In this document: positions 16,228 to 25,049 of the stretch, piece by piece
Layout: the number at the start of each line of letters is the position of its first letter
Numbering within the stretch: position 1 is the first letter of the stretch
Assembly: GCF_000701705.1 (NCBI RefSeq)
Contig: NZ_JNJP01000003.1
Span: forward strand, 85,497-149,496
DNA: 64,000 bases
Direction: 5' to 3'
Origin: Bilophila wadsworthia ATCC 49260
GTDB taxonomy: Bacteria > Desulfobacterota > Desulfovibrionia > Desulfovibrionales > Desulfovibrionaceae
The notes under the pieces: generated by a model
Database searches by the model: none
Told to the model about the DNA's origin: nothing
What the model saw: the letters and a program-made list of their open reading frames with translations, nothing else
Position numbers and translations under genes: made by a program

Positions 16228-18348
16228 CTATTTTCCTCTTTTCTTCGCGTTGAAATCCGGAGCGCCGCCCGGAGCGACAGGCCAGGTCTTCTTGCATCCG
16301 GGGTAGCCGGAGCAGCCGTAGAACTCGCCTTTCGCGCCGGAGCGTTTGACGAGCGGCTTGCCGCAGGCCGGGCAGGCGTATTCCGAAAGCGCGGGTTTGG
16401 GCCTGGCCTTGCCGGGCTTGCCGTGGTCGTCGGGCAGGATGACCTTGCAGTCGGGATACGCCGTGCAGCCCCAGAACCACGAACCGTCCTTCTTGCGCCT
16501 GCGGCGGTTCAGGGCTGCGCCGCAGGAAGGACAGGGAAACGCGGGCCTGCCGTCGCCCAGAATGGGGGCAAGGAGTTCCGGCAGAATCTTCTTCTGCTCC
16601 GCAAGAAAGGCGTCGAGCGTTTCCCTGCCCTGGGCGATGGCCTCAAGACGGGACTCCCATTCCGCCGTGGTAATGGGGTCTTTGAGCGCGGGCGGGGTGA
16701 GGTCGATGATTTCCCGGCCCAGAGGCGTGGAAACGATGGACTTTTTCTCAAGCGCCAGATAGCCGCGCTCTTTGAGCGTTTCGAGAACCTTTGCGCGGGT
16801 GGCCTCGGTTCCGATACCCTTGGTTTCCTTGAGAGTGACTTTGGCATCGGCGTCACCCACAAAACGGTGGACGTTGGCCATCGCCTCGATGAGCGTGCCT
16901 TCGGAAAAACGGGAAGGCGGGGAAGTCTTTTTCTTTACGCTTTCCACTGTGCGGCAGGTCACGGCATCGCCCTGTTCAACCGGCGGCAGGGATTCCTCTT
17001 CCTGCCTGTCGTCTTCCTCGTCTTTGGAGAAGGCCGTCCATCCGGTGTCCACCATGCGCCGCCCCGTGACCTCCCAACGGGTATCAGCAAGGTTGACCGC
17101 GATTTTTCGCGCTTCATAACGCATGGGCGAATGGAATTGCAGGCAAAAGGCCGTGGCAATCATGAAATAGAGAGAACGCTCCTCTGGTTTGAGGTTGTCC
17201 GGGGGCAGTTCGCCCGTGGGCGCGATGGCGTGGTGCGCGGTGACTTTTCCCGTATTCCACGCGGCGCTTTTGAGCGAGGCGTCAGCCTTTCCCGCGATCT
17301 GTTCCAGGCCGGGAAGCGAGGAAAGCGCGGCCAGCACGGCGGCGGCTTCCTGATACTGCTCGACAGGCAGATAGCGGCAGTCCGTCCGGGGATAGGTGGT
17401 CAGTTTGCGCTCATAGAGGGATTGCGCGATGTTCAGCACCTGTTGCGCTGACATGCCGAGTTGGGCGGAAGCGGCTTTTTGCAGGGAGGAAAGACTGTGC
17501 GGCAGGGGCGCGGCCTTGCTCTTGTTTTCCCGCAGAGATTCCGTGACAAGGCCCTCCACGCCGTTGACCTGTTCAAGCACAGCGGCAACCTGAGTGAAAT
17601 CCACGAGCCGCCCGGAAGCGTCCAGACCGGCCTGCGTCTCGGAAGGAACAAAGGTGGCCGTAAATTCTCCGGCGGCATGGGTGAGTGAGGCCCGCAGCAC
17701 GAAATAGTCCACGGGTTTGAAGTTGGTAATTTCCCTGTCGCGGGCAACGACCAGAGCGAGGGTGGGAGTCTGGACGCGGCCCAGAGACAGCGTTTCGGAA
17801 CGTCCGCCTTCTCTTCCCTTGATGGTCAGGGCGCGTGTGGCGTTGATGCCCACCAGCCAGTCGGCCAGACTTCTGGCGCGGGCGGCGTCGCGCAAAGGCG
17901 CATAGGGCGTATTGTCCCTGATGCCGTTCAGGGCGATGCGGACGGATTTGTCATCTAGAGACGGCAGCCAGATACGGGCCACCGGGCCACGATAGTTGAA
18001 ATGCTCCAGTACTTCGTCCACAAGAAGCTGGCCCTCGCGGTCGGGATCGCCTGCGTTGACCACGGAATCGGCCTCGCGCAGCAGGGAGCCGATGACGGCA
18101 AGCTGTTTGGCGGAATCCTTTTTGACCTTGTATTTCCATTCAGAAGGAATGATGGGCAGGTGTTCGCGCCGCCATTGGGAATATTCGGGCTTGTATTCCT
18201 GCGGCCAGGCAAGTTCGAGCATGTGCCCGAAGCACCATGTCACCACATCGTCGCCGCAGCGGATGCAGCCGCTTTCCGTGCGGCCATTGCCCAGACCATT
18301 GGCGATGGCTTTTGCAAGATTGGGTTTTTCGGCAATGAAAAGTCGCAT
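16228..18348 (-). CDS. topB: DNA topoisomerase III (TraE/TopB type)
   Basis: 706 residues. Type IA topoisomerase: the TOPRIM domain begins MRLFIAEKPNLAKAIA with NAGDPDREGQLL at ~98, LGRVQTPTLALVV follows, and the catalytic Tyr is in TTYPRTDCRYLP at ~320. The C-terminus has two zinc-ribbon repeats (CPSCGAALNRR.. and CPACGKPLVKR..). The enzyme passes single strands and is encoded by many conjugative elements to resolve transfer intermediates. It starts just after the stop of the ArdC-like gene. Confidence 0.93.
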   Translation of the reverse strand: MRLFIAEKPNLAKAIANGLGNGRTESGCIRCGDDVVTWCFGHMLELAWPQEYKPEYSQWRREHLPIIPSEWKYKVKKDSAKQLAVIGSLLREADSVVNAGDPDREGQLLVDEVLEHFNYRGPVARIWLPSLDDKSVRIALNGIRDNTPYAPLRDAARARSLADWLVGINATRALTIKGREGGRSETLSLGRVQTPTLALVVARDREITNFKPVDYFVLRASLTHAAGEFTATFVPSETQAGLDASGRLVDFTQVAAVLEQVNGVEGLVTESLRENKSKAAPLPHSLSSLQKAASAQLGMSAQQVLNIAQSLYERKLTTYPRTDCRYLPVEQYQEAAAVLAALSSLPGLEQIAGKADASLKSAAWNTGKVTAHHAIAPTGELPPDNLKPEERSLYFMIATAFCLQFHSPMRYEARKIAVNLADTRWEVTGRRMVDTGWTAFSKDEEDDRQEEESLPPVEQGDAVTCRTVESVKKKTSPPSRFSEGTLIEAMANVHRFVGDADAKVTLKETKGIGTEATRAKVLETLKERGYLALEKKSIVSTPLGREIIDLTPPALKDPITTAEWESRLEAIAQGRETLDAFLAEQKKILPELLAPILGDGRPAFPCPSCGAALNRRRRKKDGSWFWGCTAYPDCKVILPDDHGKPGKARPKPALSEYACPACGKPLVKRSGAKGEFYGCSGYPGCKKTWPVAPGGAPDFNAKKRGK

Positions 18349-18349
18349 A

Positions 18350-19714
18350 TCACATCCTCATACGCCGCGCGGAAGCGGCTTTCTGTTCGTTCAGGGGAAG
18401 GGGATTTTCCACAGCGCCCGGCGCGGAGCGGAGCTTTTCGTCCAGCTCCATGTGCAACGCCTGCGACACCTGGTCGCAGAGCGCGGCCAGCTCTCTGGTG
18501 GCGGAAGGGTCGAGCCTGAGCGCCATGTTCAGGAAGTCGGGATTCTGGAGAATCAGGCGGGCCTTGACGGTCAGGTCATCCGTTTCCGCAAATGCTCTGG
18601 CGGATTCGGACAGAGAATTCGCGGTTCCGCCGGGCGCGGGACGCGGAGCGTCGGAACCAACCTTTTCCCGGAAGGACACACCGGTCACGGCATCCCGTTG
18701 TTTCTGCATCTCCATGAGTTCCGGCCATGCTTCTCGTTTGGGGAACCATCGGGCGGCGGGCTGTTCGCCCGCTTCAAACTGGCGCAGGGTTGTCAGCGCC
18801 CGCGCGGCTTCCGAGGCGGCCCGGAAAAGCGCCCTGGATTCCCCGCTGGAAAAGGTCTGGTTCCAGAGCCTGAGCCGTTCCGCGGAACCGTGTTCCGGCA
18901 TGGGCAGACCGAATTTCGCCCCGGCCAGCATGGAGAACATTTCCGCCCGCATTTCCTCGAAGGCGCAGCTTTTGAGTGTTTGGGCCTTTACAGGCTGTCG
19001 GGCTTCCCGTGATGTATGGCCAGTGGCCTTGAAGAACTCCCGCAGCTTCGCGGCGTAGTAAGCGCCGGAACTGTGAAAATTCTCCGGGTACGGCAGCCTG
19101 ACGGTATCCGTTTTATGGTCGAAGCGCGGAACGCCCTTGTCGTGTTCGACCGCCACACCCGAACTGGCGACAAAGCGTTCCAGCAACTCGTTGCGCTGGG
19201 CTTCGCTCATGACGGGCGCGGGCTGTTCCCTGGCGGGAAAGTTTTCAATCTGGGCCGCATTGAAGACCGTGAAGGGATACAGCAGGGTATGTCGCTGCAC
19301 ATCAGGAATGCCCTTTGCCTGCTCTTCGGAAACAAAATTCCACTTTCCGTCCTTTTCCACCGTGAAGAACACGTCCTCCGGGCGCAGCACGGTGACGCCG
19401 TGTTCTCCTTTTCGGATGCGGATGTTCAGGTCAGGATATTCCTCCCTGACCGCCTGGAGCTGCTTGAAAGTGAGCCAGCGATTGTCGGTGTAGCCCTTTT
19501 CCATAGCGGTCAGCGTCAGACGCACCATGTTCGCTCCGCTGTATTCCTTTCCGGTGGCGGGGCAAAAGGGCGTTTCAGTCACAGACGGCTGACTTTGTTC
19601 AGCGTTTTCGGCCAGCGACAACATGGTCTGGGCAATGCCGTTGACAAATTCCTCCTGAACTTCCCGACTGAGCTGAAAGCGGCTCTTCTTTTCATTCTGT
19701 GGCGTCTGGTTCAT
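18350..19714 (-). CDS. ArdC-like antirestriction/ssDNA-binding protein, protease motif degenerate
   Basis: 454 residues. The ArdC N-terminal domain is seen at ~75-115 (RWLTFKQLQAV..IRIRKGEHGVTV). The C-terminal metalloprotease region keeps YYAAKLREFF..TGH at ~225 and FEEMRAEMFS at ~255, but the expected zinc-binding HExxH reads LREFFK, so the catalytic His-Glu pair is lost. It probably keeps a single-strand DNA or restriction-evading role without protease activity. It overlaps the start of topB's region and the end of the small gene at 19711. Confidence 0.75.
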   Translation of the reverse strand: MNQTPQNEKKSRFQLSREVQEEFVNGIAQTMLSLAENAEQSQPSVTETPFCPATGKEYSGANMVRLTLTAMEKGYTDNRWLTFKQLQAVREEYPDLNIRIRKGEHGVTVLRPEDVFFTVEKDGKWNFVSEEQAKGIPDVQRHTLLYPFTVFNAAQIENFPAREQPAPVMSEAQRNELLERFVASSGVAVEHDKGVPRFDHKTDTVRLPYPENFHSSGAYYAAKLREFFKATGHTSREARQPVKAQTLKSCAFEEMRAEMFSMLAGAKFGLPMPEHGSAERLRLWNQTFSSGESRALFRAASEAARALTTLRQFEAGEQPAARWFPKREAWPELMEMQKQRDAVTGVSFREKVGSDAPRPAPGGTANSLSESARAFAETDDLTVKARLILQNPDFLNMALRLDPSATRELAALCDQVSQALHMELDEKLRSAPGAVENPLPLNEQKAASARRMRM

Positions 19715-19926
19715 TTCTGTTCCTCCCTGATGTCCACAATCACGGTATCCTGTTCGTCATACGGATTAAGAAATCCGGCGGCGACGGCTTCCTCGCGGCT
19801 CATGAGAAACGCGCCCGCGTCAAGCTGACGCTCAATGTCCTCCTGGGTAAGAGAAACGTGCTCCTTTTCCGGGGAGCGCCGCGCGGTATCAAACAGGCCA
19901 AGGCTGTTGCGTTCTTTTCTGTTCAT
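19711..19926 (-). CDS. Small acidic protein of unknown function
   Basis: 71 residues from the ATG at 19926 with AAGGGA upstream; the longer frame contains no protein-like sequence before that. It contains SLTQEDIERQLDAGAFLMSR and VIVDIREEQK. No family recognised. The stop overlaps the ArdC-like start (ATGA-type), so it belongs to that operon. Confidence 0.6.
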   Translation of the reverse strand: MNRKERNSLGLFDTARRSPEKEHVSLTQEDIERQLDAGAFLMSREEAVAAGFLNPYDEQDTVIVDIREEQK

Positions 19927-19942
19927 GATGATCCCTTTGTAG

Positions 19943-20362
19943 TTACTGTTCGTTATTCTTGAACAATATATTGAAGAAAGAGGACAGCTCAGTTTCAGCT
20001 TCTCCGGGAAGGCTGTATTTACGGCAAAATTGCATGGCAAACTCATGACCGGGCAGAGTATGGAGGATGGGCATGGATTCACTTTCTTCATCATGCAGCC
20101 AGAGGTGACGGAAAGCCTCTCTGCCTGACGTATTGCCCTCCAGAATGGAAGCGACGCCGCCGTCACATTCGCAGATTTCAAGAAGACCGTTATCCAGCAT
20201 GGCATCAAGGGAGTTTTTCATGGCTGTATACTCGGTCTGACCGTGACCAAGCAGGATTTTTCGCAAAATGCTGCCCTGAAGAATGTGATGAAACAGTTCA
20301 TCTCTTCGCAGGGAGTGCGCGTTGGCTTCATCAAGATTCAAAAGCATGGCGTAATGGGTCAT
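19943..20362 (-). CDS. Conserved hypothetical protein in the tra operon
   Basis: 139 residues from the ATG at 20362, preceded by AAGGTG. A soluble helical protein (MTHYAMLLNLDEANAHSLRR) with three cysteines and no membrane segment. I do not recognise it. It lies 16 bases upstream of the small acidic gene and 25 bases downstream of icmT. Confidence 0.55.
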   Translation of the reverse strand: MTHYAMLLNLDEANAHSLRRDELFHHILQGSILRKILLGHGQTEYTAMKNSLDAMLDNGLLEICECDGGVASILEGNTSGREAFRHLWLHDEESESMPILHTLPGHEFAMQFCRKYSLPGEAETELSSFFNILFKNNEQ

Positions 20363-20387
20363 ATTGATCACCTTTTTAGTGAGAGGG

Positions 20388-20660
20388 TTACTGCCAGCGA
20401 CAGCGTTTGCGCCACTGGCTTTCAGTGTTTCGTGTTTCGCGTCTCCGTCCCATGCAGGCCACGCGGATGGCGCGGAAACAGGCGACGGGCGTCATGCCTG
20501 TGCGCTGGACAAGGTAGAGGACGAGGATCGCGGCAAGCGCCAGCCCCGCCGTCCACCAGGCCCAATGAAAGAGCCAGAGGGCCAGAGGAAAGACGGCGCG
20601 GGCGTCCAGAATGAAGATTTTGGGCGTGAGCGCGGTATCGCGCCAGAGAACGTCAGCCAT
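20388..20660 (-). CDS. traK: IcmT/DotT/TraK-like inner-membrane protein
   Basis: 90 residues from the ATG at 20660. It has the compact IcmT pattern: WRDTALTPKIFILDARAVFP, then LWLFHWAWW and two membrane segments, with a basic tail. IcmT is a small inner-membrane component of type IVB systems, equal to TraK of IncI plasmids. The start overlaps the PP-loop gene by eight bases. The longer upstream frame is a shadow of that gene. Confidence 0.8.
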   Translation of the reverse strand: MADVLWRDTALTPKIFILDARAVFPLALWLFHWAWWTAGLALAAILVLYLVQRTGMTPVACFRAIRVACMGRRRETRNTESQWRKRCRWQ

Positions 20661-21426
20661 TATCCGCCTCCTCCGCAAAGCGGGCATCCAGGGCCGAGAC
20701 GCTGGAATCCTTGAAACGCCGTCTGTTTTCCGGCAGCCAGGATTCCATGACGAGCATCCGTTGCCACAGGTCAGGGAAGTAACCACGAAGTGTCCGCAGT
20801 TCATCAAGAGATTGCAAAGGACAGCAGAAGCAACTGACGCGACTGAAGAAATGGTACAGTCCGCCCCAGGTGAAGCCGCGTTTGTAGCAGTAAGCCAGCG
20901 CGTCGGTCTCCGTGACGCCCCATTCCACTAGCGGATACCGTTGTACACAGTAGGCGCTGCCCCTTTTGGTGGAACCGTCCAGCCGATGCCGTTCGTCGGC
21001 GGCGAATCCGATACACTGACGCAGGGGGAGTTCAAGGCCACTCCGGTGGGTGAGCGCCAGAAAATGCGCGTGAAGCGCATCCCGTTTGCGGCCCGTACAC
21101 CAGCGAACGGGCGCGTTGGGCCAGCCCCGGCCAATCATATGCACCTGACGTGTTCCCCGCCTGGCTACCGGATATTCTGAAAACATCCAGTCAAAGGGCG
21201 ACTTGTCCGTTTCCACGCCAATCGGCATCCTGGGATGCAGGCGCGTGATTTTCAGGCCGGTAAAGGCTTCGAGCTTTTCCAGATGTTCATACATTTCGGG
21301 AAATTCCCATCCTGTGTCGAAAAACACGACATCGGCCACGGGTTCGCCGCGTTCGAGGAGCATGAGCAGCATGGCCGTGCTGTCCTTTCCGCCGGAGAGG
21401 GAAACCACATTCGCGGGATGTTTCAT
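20653..21426 (-). CDS. PAPS-reductase-family PP-loop protein
   Basis: 257 residues. The PP-loop SLSGGKDSTAMLL at ~9-21 identifies the adenylyl-activating PAPS reductase/DndC superfamily. Further features are FFDTGWEFPEMYEHL at ~35, WCTGRKRDA and a cysteine cluster RVSCFCCPLQSLDEL at ~195. It is not next to sulfate-assimilation genes but is embedded in the tra operon between icmT and a small unknown gene. Phage and plasmid relatives of this type may take part in nucleic-acid modification. The ATG at 21426 overlaps the upstream stop (TGATG). Confidence 0.75.
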   Translation of the reverse strand: MKHPANVVSLSGGKDSTAMLLMLLERGEPVADVVFFDTGWEFPEMYEHLEKLEAFTGLKITRLHPRMPIGVETDKSPFDWMFSEYPVARRGTRQVHMIGRGWPNAPVRWCTGRKRDALHAHFLALTHRSGLELPLRQCIGFAADERHRLDGSTKRGSAYCVQRYPLVEWGVTETDALAYCYKRGFTWGGLYHFFSRVSCFCCPLQSLDELRTLRGYFPDLWQRMLVMESWLPENRRRFKDSSVSALDARFAEEADNG

Positions 21427-21722
21427 CACAGCTCCTCCAGCGGAGCGCCCATGAGCGGGTCGATCTCCAGATAGAAGGCATCTTCACCCTGAGCGGCATC
21501 CTGTTCCGTTTCGGGACGGAACGGACGCATGTACAGACGGAGCAGACCGGATTTGGGATCGGGCAGGGGCATAGCCTGAAAGAGCAGTCCGAAGGAATCA
21601 TCCCTGTTTTTGAAGCCAGTACCGATACGCAGCCAGGAGGATTTTGTCTCTCCTTCCTTGACGTATTCCCTGATGCTGAAGATTTCGTAATATGGTATGT
21701 TGTCGTTATGCTGTTGCGCCAT
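21426..21722 (-). CDS. Small soluble protein of unknown function
   Basis: 98 residues from the ATG at 21722 with AAAGGA upstream. The sequence MAQQHNDNIPYYEIFSIREY, then SSWLRIGTGFKNRDDSFGLL and LRLYMRPF, suggests a small beta-rich single domain. Similar short proteins with an R-I-G-x-G-F-x-N pattern occur on mobile elements, but I cannot name a function. It overlaps dotB by 17 bases. Confidence 0.6.
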   Translation of the reverse strand: MAQQHNDNIPYYEIFSIREYVKEGETKSSWLRIGTGFKNRDDSFGLLFQAMPLPDPKSGLLRLYMRPFRPETEQDAAQGEDAFYLEIDPLMGAPLEEL

Positions 21723-22859
21723 AATCGGTTCCTTTCCTGTGTTTGCGTTCGGCCAGAATCGCCAGATAGCTGTCCCTGGCGATGTTTCCGTTCGCGTAGG
21801 CGGTTTGGGCGGCATCCTGAATCCGTTGGCCGGAAGCGGCCAGCAGGTCTTCGGTTTTCAGAATCAGACGTTCCAGCGGCGTTTCCAGCAGCGTTTCCCG
21901 GATTTCCGGCGTAAAGGCCAGATATTCGCGCAGGGCGATACGTCCGCTGTTGTCCGGCAGGGGAAGCAGACGCTGCGAGATGACCAGCCGCAGGCTGGAA
22001 AGCATCGTGGCTGCAACTTGCAGTCGTTCCGCGAAGGGAAAGACGTTGATGATGCGGGAAAGCGTTTCCGGCACGGAGCGTGTATGCACGGTGGAATAGG
22101 CGGCGACGCCGATTTCCGCGCTTTCCATCATGCCCCGCAGGGTATCGGGATCGCGGCTTTCCCCGATGAGCACCACATCCGGGGCTGTGCGCGTACTGTT
22201 GCGCGTGGCCGTCAGAAACGATTTCAGGTGTTCGGGAATCGTGCTTTGCGAGACAGGCCCGCCGGGATTGGGCACGGCATCGAAATCAAACTCGATGGGC
22301 GCTTCATAAGTGCTGACATTGCGCCCGCCGCTTTCGATGATGCGCCGCAGAATGGCGGCCAGCAGCGTGGACTTGCCCGATCCCATGACGCCCGTGACCA
22401 GCACCAGGCCGTTGGACGGCATGGCATGGTCAAGAATCCCCTGTTCGACGTTCAGGTCTTCCAGAGCGGGCGGCATGGAAGGAATGGTACGGAAGACAAT
22501 CTTGACGCCGGTTGAATAGCCGTCCGCCACCGGTGTGGCGTTGCCGCGAAAACGGCGGCGCACACCGCGTGATTCCTCAATCTCGTGGGCAAAGTCGTAA
22601 TCGGACTGCCCGGACTTGATGAGCGCGGACACGGAGTTGTTTTTGGTCAGACGCTCCAGCGCGGCCAGCAGCTCGTCAGTTGTGATGGGCCGTTGCGTGA
22701 CCTTCCTCCATATGCCGTTCAACCGCATCCATGCGGGCAGACCGGAGCGCAGATTGAGGTCTGACATGTCGCAATGGGTTCCCCAGAGCAACAGGTCGTT
22801 GAGTTCCGAATGCGTCCAGCGGATACGGGGTTCATGAGGGTAGAAATCTCTGGCCCCAT
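21706..22859 (-). CDS. traJ: DotB/TraJ secretion ATPase, start region apparently frameshifted
   Basis: Type IVB hexameric AAA ATPase: GVMGSGKSTLLAAILRR (Walker A) near residue 158, EAPIEFDFDA, VLIGESRDPDTLRGM (Walker B), and TVHTRSVPETLSR. Protein-like sequence matching DotB begins upstream of the first in-frame start codon (a TTG at 22791): FYPHEPRIRWTHSELNDLLL. A well-placed ATG at 22859 with AAGGGGG is in a different frame. One extra G in the GGGG run at 22853-22856 would join them as MGARDFYPHEPRIRW. This could be a sequence error, a real mutation or slippage. Confidence 0.85.
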
Positions 22860-22860
22860 G

Positions 22861-24102
22861 CTATTTTCCCCCTTTCTTCCGGGACGCGGCGGGCGCGACC
22901 GTGAACGCGGAAGGCGCGGTAATCCGGTAGACCTTCTGGCCGATATTCAGCTTGTTGCCGTTGTCGGATCGGCGCGTCCCCAGGTCGGAGAACGCGGTAT
23001 TGACCCGGCTCAGAAGGTGCTGCGCGGTGAGCAGGTGATAGAGCATGATGCCGCGATAGCTCCGCGCCATGCGGGACACATTGTCGGCATAGAGATGGTC
23101 GGCTTCGGCCAGTCCCTGTGCCCATGCCTCTCGCACGGCGGCTCGCCAGATGGCGCGTTCTTCCGCGTTTTGCGGCAGTACGGCGGGATTGGGCTGTTCC
23201 GGCGCGGGGAAGTCATCGGCCATGAGAAACTCCCTCCAGTTGGGCACAACCGCGATGTACCTGGCCGGTTCCAGCAGTTCATAGGTGGTTTTCGCCGCCG
23301 TGGCCGTGGCGGCATCTTCAATGCGCATGGATGCTCCCGCCCGCGTGAGCAGGGGCGGCATAATCAGGGCTTCACCCTGCGTGAGCATCAACGGAGCAAA
23401 GTTGAAGGCCGTGTCCATAATGGCGCTGTAACGTTCCGTTTCCGTCACAAGCTGGCCGTAACGCCAGGACATGGCAGTCTGGAACGTGACCAGCCGCGCC
23501 GCCTCCCGGATGGCTTTGGGCCGCATGAGCTGAACGGCGGTTTGCTCCTTGCTGGTCGCCGTACCTGTCAGTTCCAGCAGTTTTGCCAGTTCCTTCGGTT
23601 CTCCCTTGCGCGGCCCGGATGCGGGATCGGCGGGAAGGTACACGTCAAGGGACTGTCCCGCGCCGTCTTCCCGGTACGCGGCGTCATGGGGTACGAACTT
23701 CCCCGTTCCCTTGTTGGCGCTGTCGGCGGGAGCCGGGGCGTTGACGACATCCGGCGGCACGGGCGCGGGATTCACCACGTCCCCCCGTTTCCCGGCACAG
23801 CCTGCAAGGCAGACAGTGAAGGCCAGCGGAAGCAGCAGAGAAAAGACTTTGCCGTTGCCCGTGTTTTCCCCGCGTTTTTCAGGAATGCGGAAACGTGACA
23901 AAATATCGTTCTGTCGGCTGAGATGGTGATACAGCACAATAAAACAGCCAATGATGACCAGAACGGCGCACATGCCGAACGCCCAGCAGACAGCGGAAGA
24001 GTCGGCGGCTTCATACCCCTTTGCTGAATCCCAGCGTATAACTGTAGTCGTCGATTTTGGGCGTGGGCATGGGGGAAGACAGTATTTCCATGTCTGTCGC
24101 AC
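22861..24102 (-). CDS. traI: DotC/TraI outer-membrane-complex lipoprotein
   Basis: DotC-like protein; the lipobox LLLPLAFTVCLAGC at ~88-101 marks the true secreted protein, and the mature part contains LTQGEALIMPPLLTRAG, PNWREFLMAD and the helix-rich C-terminus. DotC, DotD and DotH form the outer-membrane ring. The start is unclear: the ~80 residues before the lipobox include a membrane-like stretch in the same frame, and a TTG about 20 residues before the lipobox is one candidate. An alternative is a frameshift in the GGGG run near 24014 joining it to the short ORF at 24011-24106. Confidence 0.8.
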   Translation of the reverse strand: MRQTWKYCLPPCPRPKSTTTVIRWDSAKGYEAADSSAVCWAFGMCAVLVIIGCFIVLYHHLSRQNDILSRFRIPEKRGENTGNGKVFSLLLPLAFTVCLAGCAGKRGDVVNPAPVPPDVVNAPAPADSANKGTGKFVPHDAAYREDGAGQSLDVYLPADPASGPRKGEPKELAKLLELTGTATSKEQTAVQLMRPKAIREAARLVTFQTAMSWRYGQLVTETERYSAIMDTAFNFAPLMLTQGEALIMPPLLTRAGASMRIEDAATATAAKTTYELLEPARYIAVVPNWREFLMADDFPAPEQPNPAVLPQNAEERAIWRAAVREAWAQGLAEADHLYADNVSRMARSYRGIMLYHLLTAQHLLSRVNTAFSDLGTRRSDNGNKLNIGQKVYRITAPSAFTVAPAASRKKGGK

Positions 24103-24106
24103 TCAT
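24011..24106 (-). CDS. Short coupled ORF between dotD and dotC
   Basis: 31 residues (MSATDMEILSSPMPTPKIDD..). GGAGGGAAGG precedes the ATG at 24106, which overlaps the dotD stop (ATGA). It ends inside the dotC frame. Deleting one G from the GGGG run near 24014 would extend it through GYEAADSSAVCWAF into the membrane-like segment of the dotC frame. It is either a leader peptide or the true N-terminus of a damaged gene. Confidence 0.45.
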   Translation of the reverse strand: MSATDMEILSSPMPTPKIDDYSYTLGFSKGV

Positions 24107-24573
24107 AACCTTCCCTCCGCGCCGGAAGTTCCGGCCAGCGTCAGCACCCGGTTGACCGGATCGACGCGCACTATGGCCTGCGGCTGAATCTGCCATGCGA
24201 TGTCTTCCAGCAGTTCATGCGCCGGACGGTTCAAACCGCGCACCACGACCGTCAAAGCCTGCGCGGAAGGACTCCCTGCCTCTTTATAGCGGTAGCCGAG
24301 TTGCAGACAGATTTCCTTGAGCGCCCCGGACGCTTCGCCAGTCCAGGCAAGGGAAACGGGCAGATTCAGCGAGGGATCGGCGGGCGGCAGCAAGGGCTGC
24401 AAGCCCTGCCCGCGCAGTCTGGCAAGCATGGCGAGTTCGCCGTGGGCCTGCTCCGCAGCCTGTCCAAGCGTAGCTGATACGAAATCGACTTCATGAGGAA
24501 CCGGAGGCGCGGTTTTCTCCGCGCAGGCCGCAAGAGCCAGACAGGACACTATCAATACGGTTCTGGAAAACAC
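24103..24573 (-). CDS. traH: DotD/TraH lipoprotein
   Basis: 156 residues from a GTG at 24573 preceded by AAGGAG; the longer frame upstream is implausible. A lipoprotein signal (VLIVSCLALAAC, lipobox LAAC) leads into the periplasmic domain with LPVSLAWTGEASGALKEICL and AWQIQPQAIVRVDPVNRVLTL, the DotD/secretin-N0-like fold. It sits immediately before dotC, as in Legionella and IncI plasmids. Confidence 0.85.
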   Translation of the reverse strand: MFSRTVLIVSCLALAACAEKTAPPVPHEVDFVSATLGQAAEQAHGELAMLARLRGQGLQPLLPPADPSLNLPVSLAWTGEASGALKEICLQLGYRYKEAGSPSAQALTVVVRGLNRPAHELLEDIAWQIQPQAIVRVDPVNRVLTLAGTSGAEGRL

Positions 24574-24620
24574 AAAGGTACTCCTTATATTTAAGGTTAA
24601 GGGAGACACGCCCCCGCCCG

Positions 24621-25049
24621 CTACGGGCGTTTGCGGAAATGCAACAGCCAGCGGCACAGCGGCGTAAAGCGACGGTGACGTAAAATGGAAATGCGCCAGA
24701 GCGTTGTGACCATGCCGAGCAGACAGGGCGGCGCGATGCAGGCCAGGGACAGAAAGGAAAGCGGACTGTGCGACCATGCCACCGCGAGGAGGCAGGCCAG
24801 AGCCGCAGCGAGGAACACCAGCAGCCGCAGGCACAAGGCCGAGATGACGCCGGGAATATCCGCGTCGGCAATACCCCAGGCCGCAAGAACGAGGGTGAAA
24901 TCTTTTTCCAGTGCGGCCTGTTCCGATGCCGCGCGGTTCCGCCGGAAAGCGGCCAGCCGGGAACGGAAACCGGAACGGAGTTCCGTCAGGTGCTGACGGG
25001 ATTCAGCGGCGACAGCCAGAAGGCTTGAAAGGGAAACGGGCGTTTTCAT
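24621..25049 (-). CDS. TraX-position membrane protein
   Basis: 142 residues. The N-terminal half is charged and helical (LRSGFRSRLAAFRRNRAASE), followed by two hydrophobic segments at ~72-92 and ~95-112 and a basic tail. In IncI plasmids traX lies between traW and traY; here this protein lies just after traY and a methyltransferase-like gene. The family assignment rests on position and topology only. It overlaps the preceding gene by four bases. Confidence 0.5.
   Translation of the reverse strand: MKTPVSLSSLLAVAAESRQHLTELRSGFRSRLAAFRRNRAASEQAALEKDFTLVLAAWGIADADIPGVISALCLRLLVFLAAALACLLAVAWSHSPLSFLSLACIAPPCLLGMVTTLWRISILRHRRFTPLCRWLLHFRKRP

Noticed and set aside
20653..21426. PP-loop gene as a sulfate-assimilation PAPS reductase or as DndC of a phosphorothioation system
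   Set aside because: No cys or dnd genes nearby; it overlaps icmT and a small tra-operon gene, so only the superfamily can be claimed.
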